From NCBI GenBank assembly GCA_041552055.1, contig JBFELO010000013.1:1-54935 (forward strand): a stretch of DNA of 54,935 nucleotides. The letters are read 5' to 3'. The notes under the pieces were generated by a model. It did no database searches. It saw only the letters and a program-made list of their open reading frames with translations, and had not been told where the DNA came from. Origin of the DNA: JBFELO01 sp041552055. Its GTDB lineage: Bacteria > Acidobacteriota > Thermoanaerobaculia > Thermoanaerobaculales > Sulfomarinibacteraceae. Shown in pieces: positions 9,119 through 16,960 of this stretch. Position 1 is the first letter of the stretch. The number at the start of each line of letters is the position of its first letter. The position numbers and the translations under genes were made by a program.

Positions 9119-10083
9119 CGTTGCTCCCGAACCCGTGGGTCGACGACCGCGTACAAGAGGTCGGCCAGCAGATTGCCGAGGACGACCGCCAGGGCGCCGA
9201 CGAGCGTGACCCCGAGGACCACCGGCACGTCCCGAGCCTGTGCGGACAGCCACAGGACGCGTCCCATGCCCGGCCACGAAAAGATCGACTCCACGACCAC
9301 GGAACCCGAAACCAGGAACGGCACGGAAAGACCTATCAGTGTGGCCACGGGCAGGAGGGCCGGGCGCAGTGAGTGGACCCACAGTATGCGCCGTTCCGAA
9401 AGACCCCGTGCGCGCGCCGCGAGCACGAAACGCGATGTACCGGTCTCGATCAGCGTTGCTCGCAGATAGCGGGCGGTCGCGGCGGCCCCCACCACACCGA
9501 GGCACAGCGCGGGCAGAACCAGGTGGTGCAGGAGATCTGCCAGGCGTGCCCCTCCCGACAGCTGGTCGGCGCCGACCGAGTGCATGTGGGAGGGCGGAAA
9601 CCATCCCAGCCAAACCGCGAACACCAGGATCACCATGCCCGCCACCCAGAACGACGGCAAGCCGTAGATCCCAAGGCCGAGGACCGTCGTCACTCGGTCC
9701 ACCCAACCGTACGGCCGACGCGCGGCGGCCATTGCGATACCCAGTCCGAGCATCAGGTCGAGCAGAAGGGCGGTACCGGTGAGCATCAGGGTCGGAGGAA
9801 GCGCGCGGGTGATCACTCGGGTGACCGGCTCCTTGAACAGATACGAGGTTCCGAGGTCCCCGGTCGCCACGGCGCGAAGCCACCGGACGTATTGCTGGTG
9901 GAGCGGCCGGTCGAGGCCGTAGCGATCACGGATCAGCTCTCGACCCTCGTTGGTCAGTCTGGGATGGTCCAGCGTGTCGGCGTACGAGCCGGGCGCCGCG
10001 TGGACGACGACGAAGGTGGCGGTCACCACCAGCCAGACCAGCGGCACCAGGGTGATCAGCCGCCGCAGCACCAGTCGCATCAT
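9115..10083 (-). CDS. ABC importer permease, DppB/OppB type
   Basis: 322 residues with an N-terminal helix typical of DppB (RLITLVPLVWLVVTATFVVV) and about six transmembrane helices. GPGSYADTL-like sequence (HAAPGSYADTLDHPRL) and RYGLDRPLHQQYVRWLRA are family landmarks; the EAA loop is VLAARARGLSERRILWVHSL. The start is an ATG-ATG pair whose first codon overlaps the stop of a 20-codon leader ORF (ATGA). Coupled in turn to the DppC-like gene by a GTGA overlap. Confidence 0.9.
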   Translation of the reverse strand: MMRLVLRRLITLVPLVWLVVTATFVVVHAAPGSYADTLDHPRLTNEGRELIRDRYGLDRPLHQQYVRWLRAVATGDLGTSYLFKEPVTRVITRALPPTLMLTGTALLLDLMLGLGIAMAAARRPYGWVDRVTTVLGLGIYGLPSFWVAGMVILVFAVWLGWFPPSHMHSVGADQLSGGARLADLLHHLVLPALCLGVVGAAATARYLRATLIETGTSRFVLAARARGLSERRILWVHSLRPALLPVATLIGLSVPFLVSGSVVVESIFSWPGMGRVLWLSAQARDVPVVLGVTLVGALAVVLGNLLADLLYAVVDPRVREQR

Positions 10084-10142
10084 CGGCCGCGGCCTCGTCG
10101 AATCAGTGACGGGGGGAAGGCCATGCTTCGCTCCGAGCGCAT
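10080..10142 (-). CDS. 20-residue leader peptide ORF coupled to the permease gene
   Basis: Twenty codons (MRSERSMAFPPSLIRRG... ending RGR) followed by TGA that overlaps the permease ATG as ATGA. A consensus TATAAT lies exactly 6 nt before its ATG, so transcription should begin at or next to the start codon. The permease itself has no Shine-Dalgarno, so ribosomes finishing this ORF may supply it. The peptide is basic and matches no family I know. It may act only by its translation. Confidence 0.5.
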   Translation of the reverse strand: MRSERSMAFPPSLIRRGRGR

Positions 10143-10148
10143 GGAGGG

Positions 10149-10154
10149 ATTATA
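10149..10154 (-). promoter_or_regulatory. consensus -10 (TATAAT) of the permease leader
   Basis: The minus strand reads TATAAT, then CCCTCC, then ATG. This perfect -10 lies inside the 145-bp spacer between the binding-protein gene and the permeases, suggesting the permeases have their own promoter. No good -35 is seen. Confidence 0.6.
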
Positions 10155-10228
10155 GGGCGTAGAGCCCCGGGGCCTTGAATCCGGGCCGCCGCGGCCTCGA
10201 TGCACCGAGGAACCACGGCCGCGGGCTC

Positions 10229-11851
10229 TCATTCCGTCGGCGCGACGTTGACGTACCACTCGTCCAGATTGAAGTACGGCGTGGCATCGTTGATATCGGC
10301 GCCCCGGACTCGACCGTTGAGGCCGACAAGGGCAACGGTTTCCACCAGGAACGTGTACGGCTGGTCGGCCACGATGAGCTCCTGAATACGGTCGAAGAGA
10401 GGCTTCTGGGTATCGAAATCCGTGGCCATGTCGACCTCCGCCAGCAGCTGATCGACCGCCGGATTGGAGTAGCCGATCGAGTTGAGGGTCGGCTCGCCGG
10501 GAGCGGCCGAGTGCCAGACTCCGGAGAGATCGATCACGGTCGGCTCGATCCAACGGCTGAGGATCGCGTCGAACCTGCCCTGCCGCTCGGCCGCGAGCAT
10601 GGTGCCCCACTCGACGAACCGAGGAACGATTCGGACGCCGATCCGATTCAGGTTCTCCTCCACCAGGAGCACCGAGTCCTGCCTGATATCGGATTCTGCG
10701 TTGGTCATCAGTTCGAGCTGGAGCGGCTGACCATTCCGGTCCAGGAGCCCGTCGCCGTCATGATCGGACCAACCCGCTGCGGCGAGCAGTGCGAGTGCCG
10801 CATCCGGATCGTAGGGGAGCGGCTCGAGTTCCCTGTTGAACGCCCACATGTCGGACAGGATCGGGCCCGACGCACGACGCGCGTAACCGTTGTAGACAAC
10901 GTCGATCAGCGTGTCGCAATCGATCGCCAGCGACAACGCGCGCCGGACTCGGCGATCGGCGAGCTCGGGCTGCCTCAGGTTCCACCGAATCTGACTGTAA
11001 CCGCGGTCCGGAAATATGATCAGCTCCAGCCGGGGGTTTTGTCGAACCCGCTCGGCGTCCGTTGGCGGGACCAGCGCCATCAGGTCGATGTCACCGGTGA
11101 CCAGCTGGGTGAGCAGAGCCGTTTTCGAAGGGACGATTCGCCAGAAGATTCGATCCAGATACGGCCGGTCAGGCTTCCAGTAACCGTCGTATCGCTCCAG
11201 CGCGATCTCCTGCTGGCGAACGTGCGAAGCCTTCCGAAACGGGCCCGCCGCCAGTGCCAGGGTGTCCCAGTCGGTGTCCTGCCAGCGATCGTAGGGGATG
11301 TCGCTCCACAGGTGGGATGGGACGATCAGGCCGTCGTTGGCGTCCACCAACTGGTACGGATAGACGTCGGAGAACGTGAACCGAACCGTGTGGGAGTCCA
11401 CGGCCTCGACCTGTTCGATCAAGTCCTTCGAGGCGGCGTACGGCCAGGCCACATCGTCTGCGACCTGGGTCTCCCAGCTGAAGACAACGTCGTCCGCGGT
11501 GACGGGAACCCCGTCGCTCCACCGCGCGTTTCGAGCGAGGTGAAACACCACCTCGAGCCGGTCCTCGGACCACGCCCATGACGTCGCGAGGTGCGGGGCG
11601 AAGGACGGCGGATGCAGGCGGTAGTCGGTCTGTTCGATGGCGAGTGACGGGTACACGAGGCTCAGGATCTGGGCGCTGTCTTCGTCTTCCGCGAGGTACG
11701 GGTTCCAGCTCTGGATGTCGCCGAGCAGGCCGATGACCACCGTTCCGCCGGGCGCCGGTTCACCATCGCCGGTGGCTGGCGGCCGCGGGTCACCACTGCA
11801 GGCGGCCGTGACCAGGGTACAGACGAGCAGCAGTGCGAGCGGTCTCTTCAT
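10229..11851 (-). CDS. ABC importer substrate-binding lipoprotein, family 5 (peptide/nickel type)
   Basis: 540 residues from MKRPLALLLV, chosen because GGAG lies 7 nt upstream and a signal sequence starts at once. The lipobox LVTAAC puts the lipidated Cys near residue 18. Family 5 landmarks follow: the NARWSDGVPVTADDVVFSWE segment (about 110-130), RRALSLAIDCDTLIDVVYNG, and the late domain with YDPDAALALLAAAGW. SDHDGDGLLDRNGQP could bind Ca2+. It delivers an oligopeptide or similar solute to the two permeases downstream. No ATPase subunit is encoded here. Confidence 0.92.
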   Translation of the reverse strand: MKRPLALLLVCTLVTAACSGDPRPPATGDGEPAPGGTVVIGLLGDIQSWNPYLAEDEDSAQILSLVYPSLAIEQTDYRLHPPSFAPHLATSWAWSEDRLEVVFHLARNARWSDGVPVTADDVVFSWETQVADDVAWPYAASKDLIEQVEAVDSHTVRFTFSDVYPYQLVDANDGLIVPSHLWSDIPYDRWQDTDWDTLALAAGPFRKASHVRQQEIALERYDGYWKPDRPYLDRIFWRIVPSKTALLTQLVTGDIDLMALVPPTDAERVRQNPRLELIIFPDRGYSQIRWNLRQPELADRRVRRALSLAIDCDTLIDVVYNGYARRASGPILSDMWAFNRELEPLPYDPDAALALLAAAGWSDHDGDGLLDRNGQPLQLELMTNAESDIRQDSVLLVEENLNRIGVRIVPRFVEWGTMLAAERQGRFDAILSRWIEPTVIDLSGVWHSAAPGEPTLNSIGYSNPAVDQLLAEVDMATDFDTQKPLFDRIQELIVADQPYTFLVETVALVGLNGRVRGADINDATPYFNLDEWYVNVAPTE

Positions 11852-11879
11852 TCGAGTCTCCGAGGCCATCGTATCCGAT

Positions 11880-11900
11880 GCAATTCACTGCGTGAATTGC
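11880..11900. promoter_or_regulatory. 21-bp palindrome upstream of the binding-protein gene
   Basis: GCAATTCAC and GTGAATTGC form perfect 9-bp arms around TGC, 29 bp upstream of the lipoprotein start. Position and symmetry suit a repressor operator; a hairpin is also possible. A similar GCAAT...ATTGC hairpin lies at 48887. Confidence 0.45.
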
Positions 11901-12024
11901 TCTGGAATGGCAAGGCACATCGTACAGGGATCGCGATGGGATACCCCTCACATACAGTGTGCCTTGATTCTGGCCGGATTCCCATGGCGCATGGAGAATC
12001 GAGGGCGCATGGAATCCACTGTGT

Positions 12025-12148
12025 GGGTGCCAGGCACCCTGTGGCGGGCGTCGATTACCCACGCCGGTGCGTTCGACCGGGTGCCAGGCACCCGCTTTGG
12101 TGTCACGTCGGTGGTCTCCTTGCAACGTCTGTCTGGGTGTCCGACACC
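12025..12148. repeat. three REP-like palindromes
   Basis: GGGTGCCAGGCACCC occurs exactly twice (12025-12039 and 12079-12093). A variant, GGGTGTCCGACACC, is at 12135-12148. Start-to-start spacing is 54 and 56 bp. Such short GGTGYCNGRCACC palindromes are typical of REP-type dispersed elements. Confidence 0.65.
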
Positions 12149-12273
12149 GGCACGTCCCGCATCCAGCATCCGTGCGGGCGGGGGATCTCGCATCTTGTAT
12201 TCGGGTGGGAGGGGGGTGCATCTGGGCGGGCGGGGGGATAGAATCCCCGCCGACACGCAAGGAGGGGCGGCGA

Positions 12274-13812
12274 ATGGCACCGATCGCGCTCATCTCGGTT
12301 TCGGACAAGAGCGGTATCGAGGATTTCGGGAGGGCACTCTCCCGGCTGGGGTGGAGCCTGTTGTCGACCGGCGGTACCGCCGCCATTCTCCGCGAGGCCG
12401 GTTGCGAGGTCACGGATGTGAGCGGGCACACCGGATTCCCGGAGATTCTCGATGGACGGGTGAAGACCCTCCATCCGAAGGTTTTCGGCGGGATCCTGGC
12501 AACCTCGTCGGAGGGCCACGCGAAGCAGCTTCGCAAGCACGAGATCCCGATGATCGACATGGTCGTGGTCAATCTGTATCCGTTTGTCCAGACCGTGGCG
12601 CGCGACGACGCCACACTCGCGGAGGCGATCGAGCAGATCGACATCGGTGGACCGAGCCTGATCCGGGCCGCGGCCAAGAACCACGATCGGGTGGTGGTGA
12701 TCGTGGATCCCGGGGACTACTCGTCGGTACTGGCAGAACTGGCGGAGGGACAGGTCGGAGAGGACACCCGGCGCAGGCTCGCGGTGACGGCGTTCCGCCA
12801 CACGTCGGCGTACGACGCGAACATCGCGGCCCACCTGCCGCGATTGATGGGTGGGACCGAGCCGGTCCCGGCCGCGGTGATCGCGGGCCGCCTGCTCTCT
12901 GCCGAGGAAGACGGGCTCCGGTACGGCGAGAATCCGCACCAGGTCGGGGTGGTGGTGCGGAGCACGCCTCTCCGCGGGCTCGCCGGTGCACGCCAGGTGC
13001 AGGGCAAAGCACTTTCGTACAACAATCTGTGCGATGCGACCGGAGCTTGGAGGCTGGTCTGGGACCTGCCGGGTCCCGGCGCCGCGATCATCAAACATGC
13101 CAACCCGTGCGGGGTGGCGGTGGGTGAGGACATCGCGGAGGCGTTCCGCGCGGCTCGTGCCACCGATCCCGTTTCTGCCTTCGGCGGGGTCATCGCCGCC
13201 AATCGCCCTATTGACGTGGCCTTTGCCACTGCCGTCGTCGAGCAGTTCGCAGAGGTGGTCATTGCGCCGGCGTTTGAACGGGGTACGGCGGAGGTCTTCG
13301 AACGCAAGAAGAACCTTCGGGTTCTCGAGGCGGAGGCGGCGGACCCGGGCGAGCTCGTGATTCGGACCATGGACGGCGGCTACGTGGTGCAGACCGCCGA
13401 CTGCGGCTGGGAGGGCGAGGAGCGCGAGGTGGCGACCTCGACGAAGCCCAGCAATCAACAGATGCGAGCTCTCGAGCTTGCGTGGCGAGTCGTGAAGCAC
13501 GTGAGTTCGAACGCGATCGTGATCGGCGGTCAGGACCGGATGTTGGGGATAGGAGCGGGACAGATGAGTCGGGTCGATGCCGCGAAGATAGCGGTGGCGA
13601 AGGCGCAGGAGATCGGCCACGACCTCACGGGAAGTGTCGCGGCTTCCGACGCCTTTTTTCCGTTCCCCGACGGCGTAGAGGCCCTTCACGAGGCCGGTGT
13701 CGTGGCGGTGATCCAGCCCGGTGGATCGATTCGAGACCACGAGGTTGTCGAGGCCTGCAACCGGCTGGGGGTGGCGATGGTCATGACGGGCCGGCGACAT
13801 TTTCGCCACTGA
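12274..13812 (+). CDS. purH: bifunctional AICAR formyltransferase / IMP cyclohydrolase
   Basis: 512 residues, the normal length. The ATG at 12274 has AAGGAGGGG upstream; the open frame continues further 5' but without homology. The N-terminal IMP cyclohydrolase domain begins IALISVSDKSGIEDFGRAL and contains LLSTGGTAAILREAG and DGRVKTLHPKVFGGIL. The C-terminal AICAR transformylase domain has LRYGENPHQ, KALSYNNLCDATGAW and the catalytic KHANPCGVA motif, and ends near VMTGRRHFRH. It carries out the last two steps of purine nucleotide synthesis. No other purine gene is adjacent. Confidence 0.97.
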   Translation: MAPIALISVSDKSGIEDFGRALSRLGWSLLSTGGTAAILREAGCEVTDVSGHTGFPEILDGRVKTLHPKVFGGILATSSEGHAKQLRKHEIPMIDMVVVNLYPFVQTVARDDATLAEAIEQIDIGGPSLIRAAAKNHDRVVVIVDPGDYSSVLAELAEGQVGEDTRRRLAVTAFRHTSAYDANIAAHLPRLMGGTEPVPAAVIAGRLLSAEEDGLRYGENPHQVGVVVRSTPLRGLAGARQVQGKALSYNNLCDATGAWRLVWDLPGPGAAIIKHANPCGVAVGEDIAEAFRAARATDPVSAFGGVIAANRPIDVAFATAVVEQFAEVVIAPAFERGTAEVFERKKNLRVLEAEAADPGELVIRTMDGGYVVQTADCGWEGEEREVATSTKPSNQQMRALELAWRVVKHVSSNAIVIGGQDRMLGIGAGQMSRVDAAKIAVAKAQEIGHDLTGSVAASDAFFPFPDGVEALHEAGVVAVIQPGGSIRDHEVVEACNRLGVAMVMTGRRHFRH

Positions 13813-13944
13813 CGTGAATCCCTCGGCCCCGGCAGGGGCCAGGACGGACGCGACGGGAGCGGACGAGCGGCGTGTTAGCATGATTGGGCGGCCATGACAG
13901 GCATGACGGCCCTCTCCGGGCGAGAGTGTGGAAAGGGGTCGACG

Positions 13945-14346
13945 ATGGAACAATCGGAGCGCGGACCGGTCGTTCTGCGATACCAGGACGGGCATGCTCT
14001 TCGGTGTACGTTGACATCCGAGTTCGACCCCGCTGCTCAGGTGGTCGAAGCGGAGACCGGTGATGGTGACCGTGTGAAGGTGGATGTCGAGGCCCTGAAG
14101 GCGGTGTTTTTCCTCAAGAACCCGCAGCGGCGTGATGCCGACATGGTGATCGGCAGGCCGGGGGGCAAGCGTGGTGGAGCTCTGGCGCGAGTGGAGTTTC
14201 TCGACGGCGAAGTCATTCAGGGACGCATGGAGAGCTACTCCGTGGCCGACAGTGGATTCTTCCTCTACCCGACCTCGCTGGAGAGCAACAATGAGCGCAT
14301 CTTCGTCGTCGCTCGGGCCCTGCGCACCCTCTCCATCGAGGGGTAG
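13945..14346 (+). CDS. DUF6982-like small protein
   Basis: 133 residues from MEQSERGPV, with GGAAAGGGG upstream; an in-frame ATG at 13894 is less likely. The sequence has two similar beta-rich halves: VLRYQDGHALRCTLTSEF with VDVEALKAVFFLKNP, and ARVEFLDGEVIQGRMESYS with GFFLYPTS. This pattern (short beta-strands, then a conserved LKAVFF strand) matches the small DUF6982-type proteins common in Acidobacteriota, as I recall them. Function unknown; a PilZ-like ligand or protein-binding role is only a guess. It lies 13 nt before the LolA-like gene. Confidence 0.65.
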   Translation: MEQSERGPVVLRYQDGHALRCTLTSEFDPAAQVVEAETGDGDRVKVDVEALKAVFFLKNPQRRDADMVIGRPGGKRGGALARVEFLDGEVIQGRMESYSVADSGFFLYPTSLESNNERIFVVARALRTLSIEG

Positions 14347-14359
14347 CCATCGGTTGGCG

Positions 14360-15040
14360 GTGTCACGATACCGGGGGATTCGTGCCGTCACCCAGACCAT
14401 CGCGGTTTCGTCCGTCGCGATGTTCTCCCTCGCGGCAGCAGCAACCGACAGCTCCGCCTCCGAGACCGCCGCCGATCGACTCGAGGCCCTCGGTCGCGTG
14501 CTTCGGAGTCGACCGACATGGAGCGCGACCTACCTCCAGGAGTATCTGCCCGCCGGGATGACGAGTGGGGAGACGGATCGGGGAACGGTGTGGGTGTCGT
14601 GGCCCGATCGCGCTCAATTCCGCGCCGGCGACCCTGTCGTGCGCACCATGGGCCTGGATGGTCGTCGGGTTCGGTTGCTGGATCTCGACGTTCCAAGCTG
14701 CGACGATCACCGGATCAGTGACGATGAGTGGGCACGGATACCACTCGCTGCCGTGCTGGATCCGCAACGTGCGGTCGACCGATTCACGCTCCTGGACATG
14801 GAGAATCGTGGGTTTGCGTTGATCCCTCGCGAGCCCGGGGGTGTCGCCAGGGTGGAGGTCGAACTCGGTGCAGATTCGCTGCCGGCCTCGGTGGTGATCA
14901 TCGATCCTCAGGGAGCGACCAACAGCCTGGTCTTCGAGGGCTGGTCGGACACGGGTCTGCCGCCGGGCGACCCGTGGCTTCCGGAACCGCCCGCCGCGAT
15001 AGAGTGTTTGACGGAGCCCGACCTCGATCCGGGGCCCTGA
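14360..15040 (+). CDS. LolA-like periplasmic lipoprotein-carrier protein
   Basis: 226 residues from a GTG at 14360, followed by a signal peptide (AVTQTIAVSSVAMFSLAAAA). The mature part looks like a LolA/LppX half-barrel: WSATYLQEYLPAGM, ETDRGTVWVSWPDRAQFR, VRTMGLDGRRVRLLDLD, GGVARVEVELGADSLPASV. In the family such proteins carry lipids or lipoproteins across the periplasm. The usual second strand pattern is recognisable but weak, so this is a fold-level call. Just downstream of the DUF6982-like gene and 91 bp before the polyprenyl synthase. Confidence 0.6.
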   Translation: MSRYRGIRAVTQTIAVSSVAMFSLAAAATDSSASETAADRLEALGRVLRSRPTWSATYLQEYLPAGMTSGETDRGTVWVSWPDRAQFRAGDPVVRTMGLDGRRVRLLDLDVPSCDDHRISDDEWARIPLAAVLDPQRAVDRFTLLDMENRGFALIPREPGGVARVEVELGADSLPASVVIIDPQGATNSLVFEGWSDTGLPPGDPWLPEPPAAIECLTEPDLDPGP

Positions 15041-15119
15041 ACCTCGTACCTCACCAGTCGCTCGCCGTTGCGGGCAACTCACCGTGGGTACTGCCGGGCC
15101 CGGGCGGAACGGTGCGTGG

Positions 15120-15125
15120 TAGACT
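15120..15125 (+). promoter_or_regulatory. -10 element (TAGACT) for a leaderless start
   Basis: TAGACT ends exactly 6 nt before the ATG at 15132; there is no Shine-Dalgarno. TANNNT-N6-ATG arrangement. Confidence 0.5.
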
Positions 15126-15131
15126 GCGCGG

Positions 15132-16142
15132 ATGAAGTCGAGCAATGTCCACTCCCTCAGTGATTCGCGACGAATCCGGGAGGTCTTCGGGCCGGTTTCG
15201 AACCGCCTCGAGGACGTGGAGACGTTTCTTTCCCGCGAGCTCCAACGCGCACAACCCATGGTCCGCGAGGTGGCGGGTTATGTTCTCGGGAGCGGCGGGA
15301 AACGACTTCGCCCCGCATTGGTTCTGCTGATCAGCCGTATGCTCGGCGCCACAGGGGAACGGGACGTCCGCTACGCATCGGTCGTGGAGTTGATCCACAC
15401 CGCCACTCTCATCCACGACGACATCATCGACCAATCCGACCTCCGTCGCGGCAAGCCCACCGCCAACAACCGGTGGGGAAATCAGACGACGGTTCTGGTG
15501 GGAGACTGGCTCTACACGCGCAGCATGGATCTCTGTCTCGAGTTGGGCGATGTGGACGTGATGAGGCTCCTGACCTCCGCGACACTGAAGATGACGGAGG
15601 GCGAGATTCTCGCCGACCGCGTGCGCGGTCAACTGGAGGTTTCCGAAAAACTCTACATGGACATTACCCGCCGAAAAACGGCCGAGCTGTTCTCGGCCGC
15701 CTGCGCCCTGCCGGCCCTGTTCCAGCCGTCGACCCTGCATCTGACCGAAACCCTGCAGGAGTACGGTCGCGACCTCGGGCACTGTTTCCAGCTCATCGAC
15801 GATCTGCTCGACTTCACGTCACACCGGGCCGAGCTCGGCAAACCGGTGATGGCGGACCTGAGGGAAGGCAGGGTGACACTGCCGATCCTGCTCCTGCTTC
15901 CCCGTCTCGACGCGGCTCAGAAGGAGCGCCTGCAGGAGGTGGCAGCCACCGGCTCGTTCGATGCCATGCCCGAGGTCGAGGTGCTCGAGATGGTTCGGAC
16001 CTCGGGGGTGCTGCAGGAAGTACGAGATCGGGCTGCCGGCTTTTCCGAGAGTGCGGCTCGACGGGCGGAGCGATTCCCGCCCGGGCCCGAGCGCGATGCT
16101 CTCCTTCTGGCCACTCGCCTGCTGCTCGAGCGCAAGATCTGA
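15132..16142 (+). CDS. polyprenyl diphosphate synthase (trans-type)
   Basis: 336 residues. The first Asp-rich motif is IHDDIIDQSDLRRGKPT (about 96-112) and the second LIDDLLDF (about 216-223); GSGGKRLRPALVLL and GDWLYTRSM are also conserved. The enzyme lengthens allylic diphosphates with isopentenyl diphosphate. The overall pattern matches octaprenyl- or solanesyl-type long-chain synthases (IspB-like), which would feed quinones and the UbiA-type enzyme upstream in this window. Chain length cannot be read reliably. It appears to have its own leaderless promoter. Confidence 0.92.
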   Translation: MKSSNVHSLSDSRRIREVFGPVSNRLEDVETFLSRELQRAQPMVREVAGYVLGSGGKRLRPALVLLISRMLGATGERDVRYASVVELIHTATLIHDDIIDQSDLRRGKPTANNRWGNQTTVLVGDWLYTRSMDLCLELGDVDVMRLLTSATLKMTEGEILADRVRGQLEVSEKLYMDITRRKTAELFSAACALPALFQPSTLHLTETLQEYGRDLGHCFQLIDDLLDFTSHRAELGKPVMADLREGRVTLPILLLLPRLDAAQKERLQEVAATGSFDAMPEVEVLEMVRTSGVLQEVRDRAAGFSESAARRAERFPPGPERDALLLATRLLLERKI

Positions 16143-16235
16143 ATAGGCGTGACCCCGCGGTACTCGCGGGCGTCCGCTCCAGGCTACGAATGAACACGAA
16201 TCGACCGCCGGCCTTATCGAAAAGATTGCGGTGAA

Positions 16236-16571
16236 TCAACTCCACATGCTGAGCAGTCGACCGAGCGATTTTTGCGCTTTTTGTGCGTGCGGATGATCCA
16301 GATCGTGAGCACAAAGTGTGATCACTCTGCGATAGCACCGGACGGCTTCTTGCTCGTCCACTGCACAGTGGTGCCGCAGATGACCCTTCATCAACCATGC
16401 CTCGGTGTGGCGAGGATCTACGTCGAGAATTCGATCCAGAAAAATCTCTGCGATCTTCCATCGTTCTTCAGAGATTGCGCGTGCCGCGTGACGACGATAG
16501 ACGGGTATTATTCTCTCATCTCGAGATGGATCGATGTTGATCTGCGGATCGAAAACTCGAAAAGATTTCAT
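16236..16571 (-). CDS. small TPR-like protein in an AT-rich island
   Basis: 111 residues. After an N-terminal FDPQINIDPSRDERIIP segment, two TPR-like helix pairs are visible (ISEERWKIAEIFLDRILDVD, then AWLMKGHLRHHC...EAVRCYRRVITLC). No signal or membrane segment. Codons are richer in A/T than in neighbouring genes. A perfect TTGACA lies at 16614-16609 on the minus strand, but the -10 at the expected distance (CATCAA) is weak. Protein-protein interaction is the only role TPRs suggest; the partner is unknown. It stands alone between two plus-strand genes. Confidence 0.68.
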   Translation of the reverse strand: MKSFRVFDPQINIDPSRDERIIPVYRRHAARAISEERWKIAEIFLDRILDVDPRHTEAWLMKGHLRHHCAVDEQEAVRCYRRVITLCAHDLDHPHAQKAQKSLGRLLSMWS

Positions 16572-16960
16572 ACCTGTCTGAACAATTGATGCATGAATTT
16601 CGAGAGATTGTCAAGTGCCTTGAAAGATATCGTTGCCTTTGACTCGCAAGTGAATGCCGGCGTATCCCATTGCTATTGAGTATCTATCGTTGGAGTTTTC
16701 GCCATCCAGTTGTGGTCGATTGCATTGATGTGAGCGTCATTTTTGGCTTGCAACGAGGATGACTGTCGGGAATATTCAATCTGGAATTGTGCCAAGAATC
16801 TGACGGGTGAAAGAGAAAAGAACTGTCAACTTCATGTGACGAATACAGCGCGGCGATGTGAGGAAACACGGGGAATCGATCGTCAGTGTCGCGCGCAGGG
16901 CACCGGATCGCGGCCGGTGGGGTCGACCGGGCGGTCTGCGGGTCAATGTATGATGACGCC
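16572..16960. other. AT-rich intergenic region upstream of dnaE
   Basis: Nearly 400 bp whose base composition falls well below the surrounding genes, to about 40-50% G+C between 16572 and 16860 by eye. The short frames in it (about 73 and 92 codons) have no family motifs. It should hold the promoter of the small TPR gene (minus) and of dnaE (plus). No repeat or RNA fold stood out. Confidence 0.5.
16949..16954 (+). promoter_or_regulatory. -10 element (TATGAT) for a leaderless dnaE start
   Basis: TATGAT ends exactly 6 nt before the ATG at 16961, and no Shine-Dalgarno precedes that ATG. This supports 16961 over the in-frame ATG at 16946. Confidence 0.5.

Larger units (their letters stand above)
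11852..12273. other. divergent intergenic region between binding protein and purH
   Basis: Over 400 bp without a convincing gene. It holds a 21-bp palindrome near the binding-protein start, three spaced REP-like palindromes, a short GCATCCAGCATC word repeat near 12165, and GGGGATAGAATCCCC at about 12235, a small hairpin that includes a TAGAAT hexamer upstream of purH. Confidence 0.5.

Noticed and set aside
12025..12148. CRISPR array
   Set aside because: The repeats are 15-bp palindromes, only three copies with one diverged, and there are no cas genes.
12103..14400. 765-codon open frame antisense to purH and the DUF6982-like gene
   Set aside because: It is the shadow of high-GC coding sequence; purH has clear motifs, and the antisense translation is His/Arg-rich with none.
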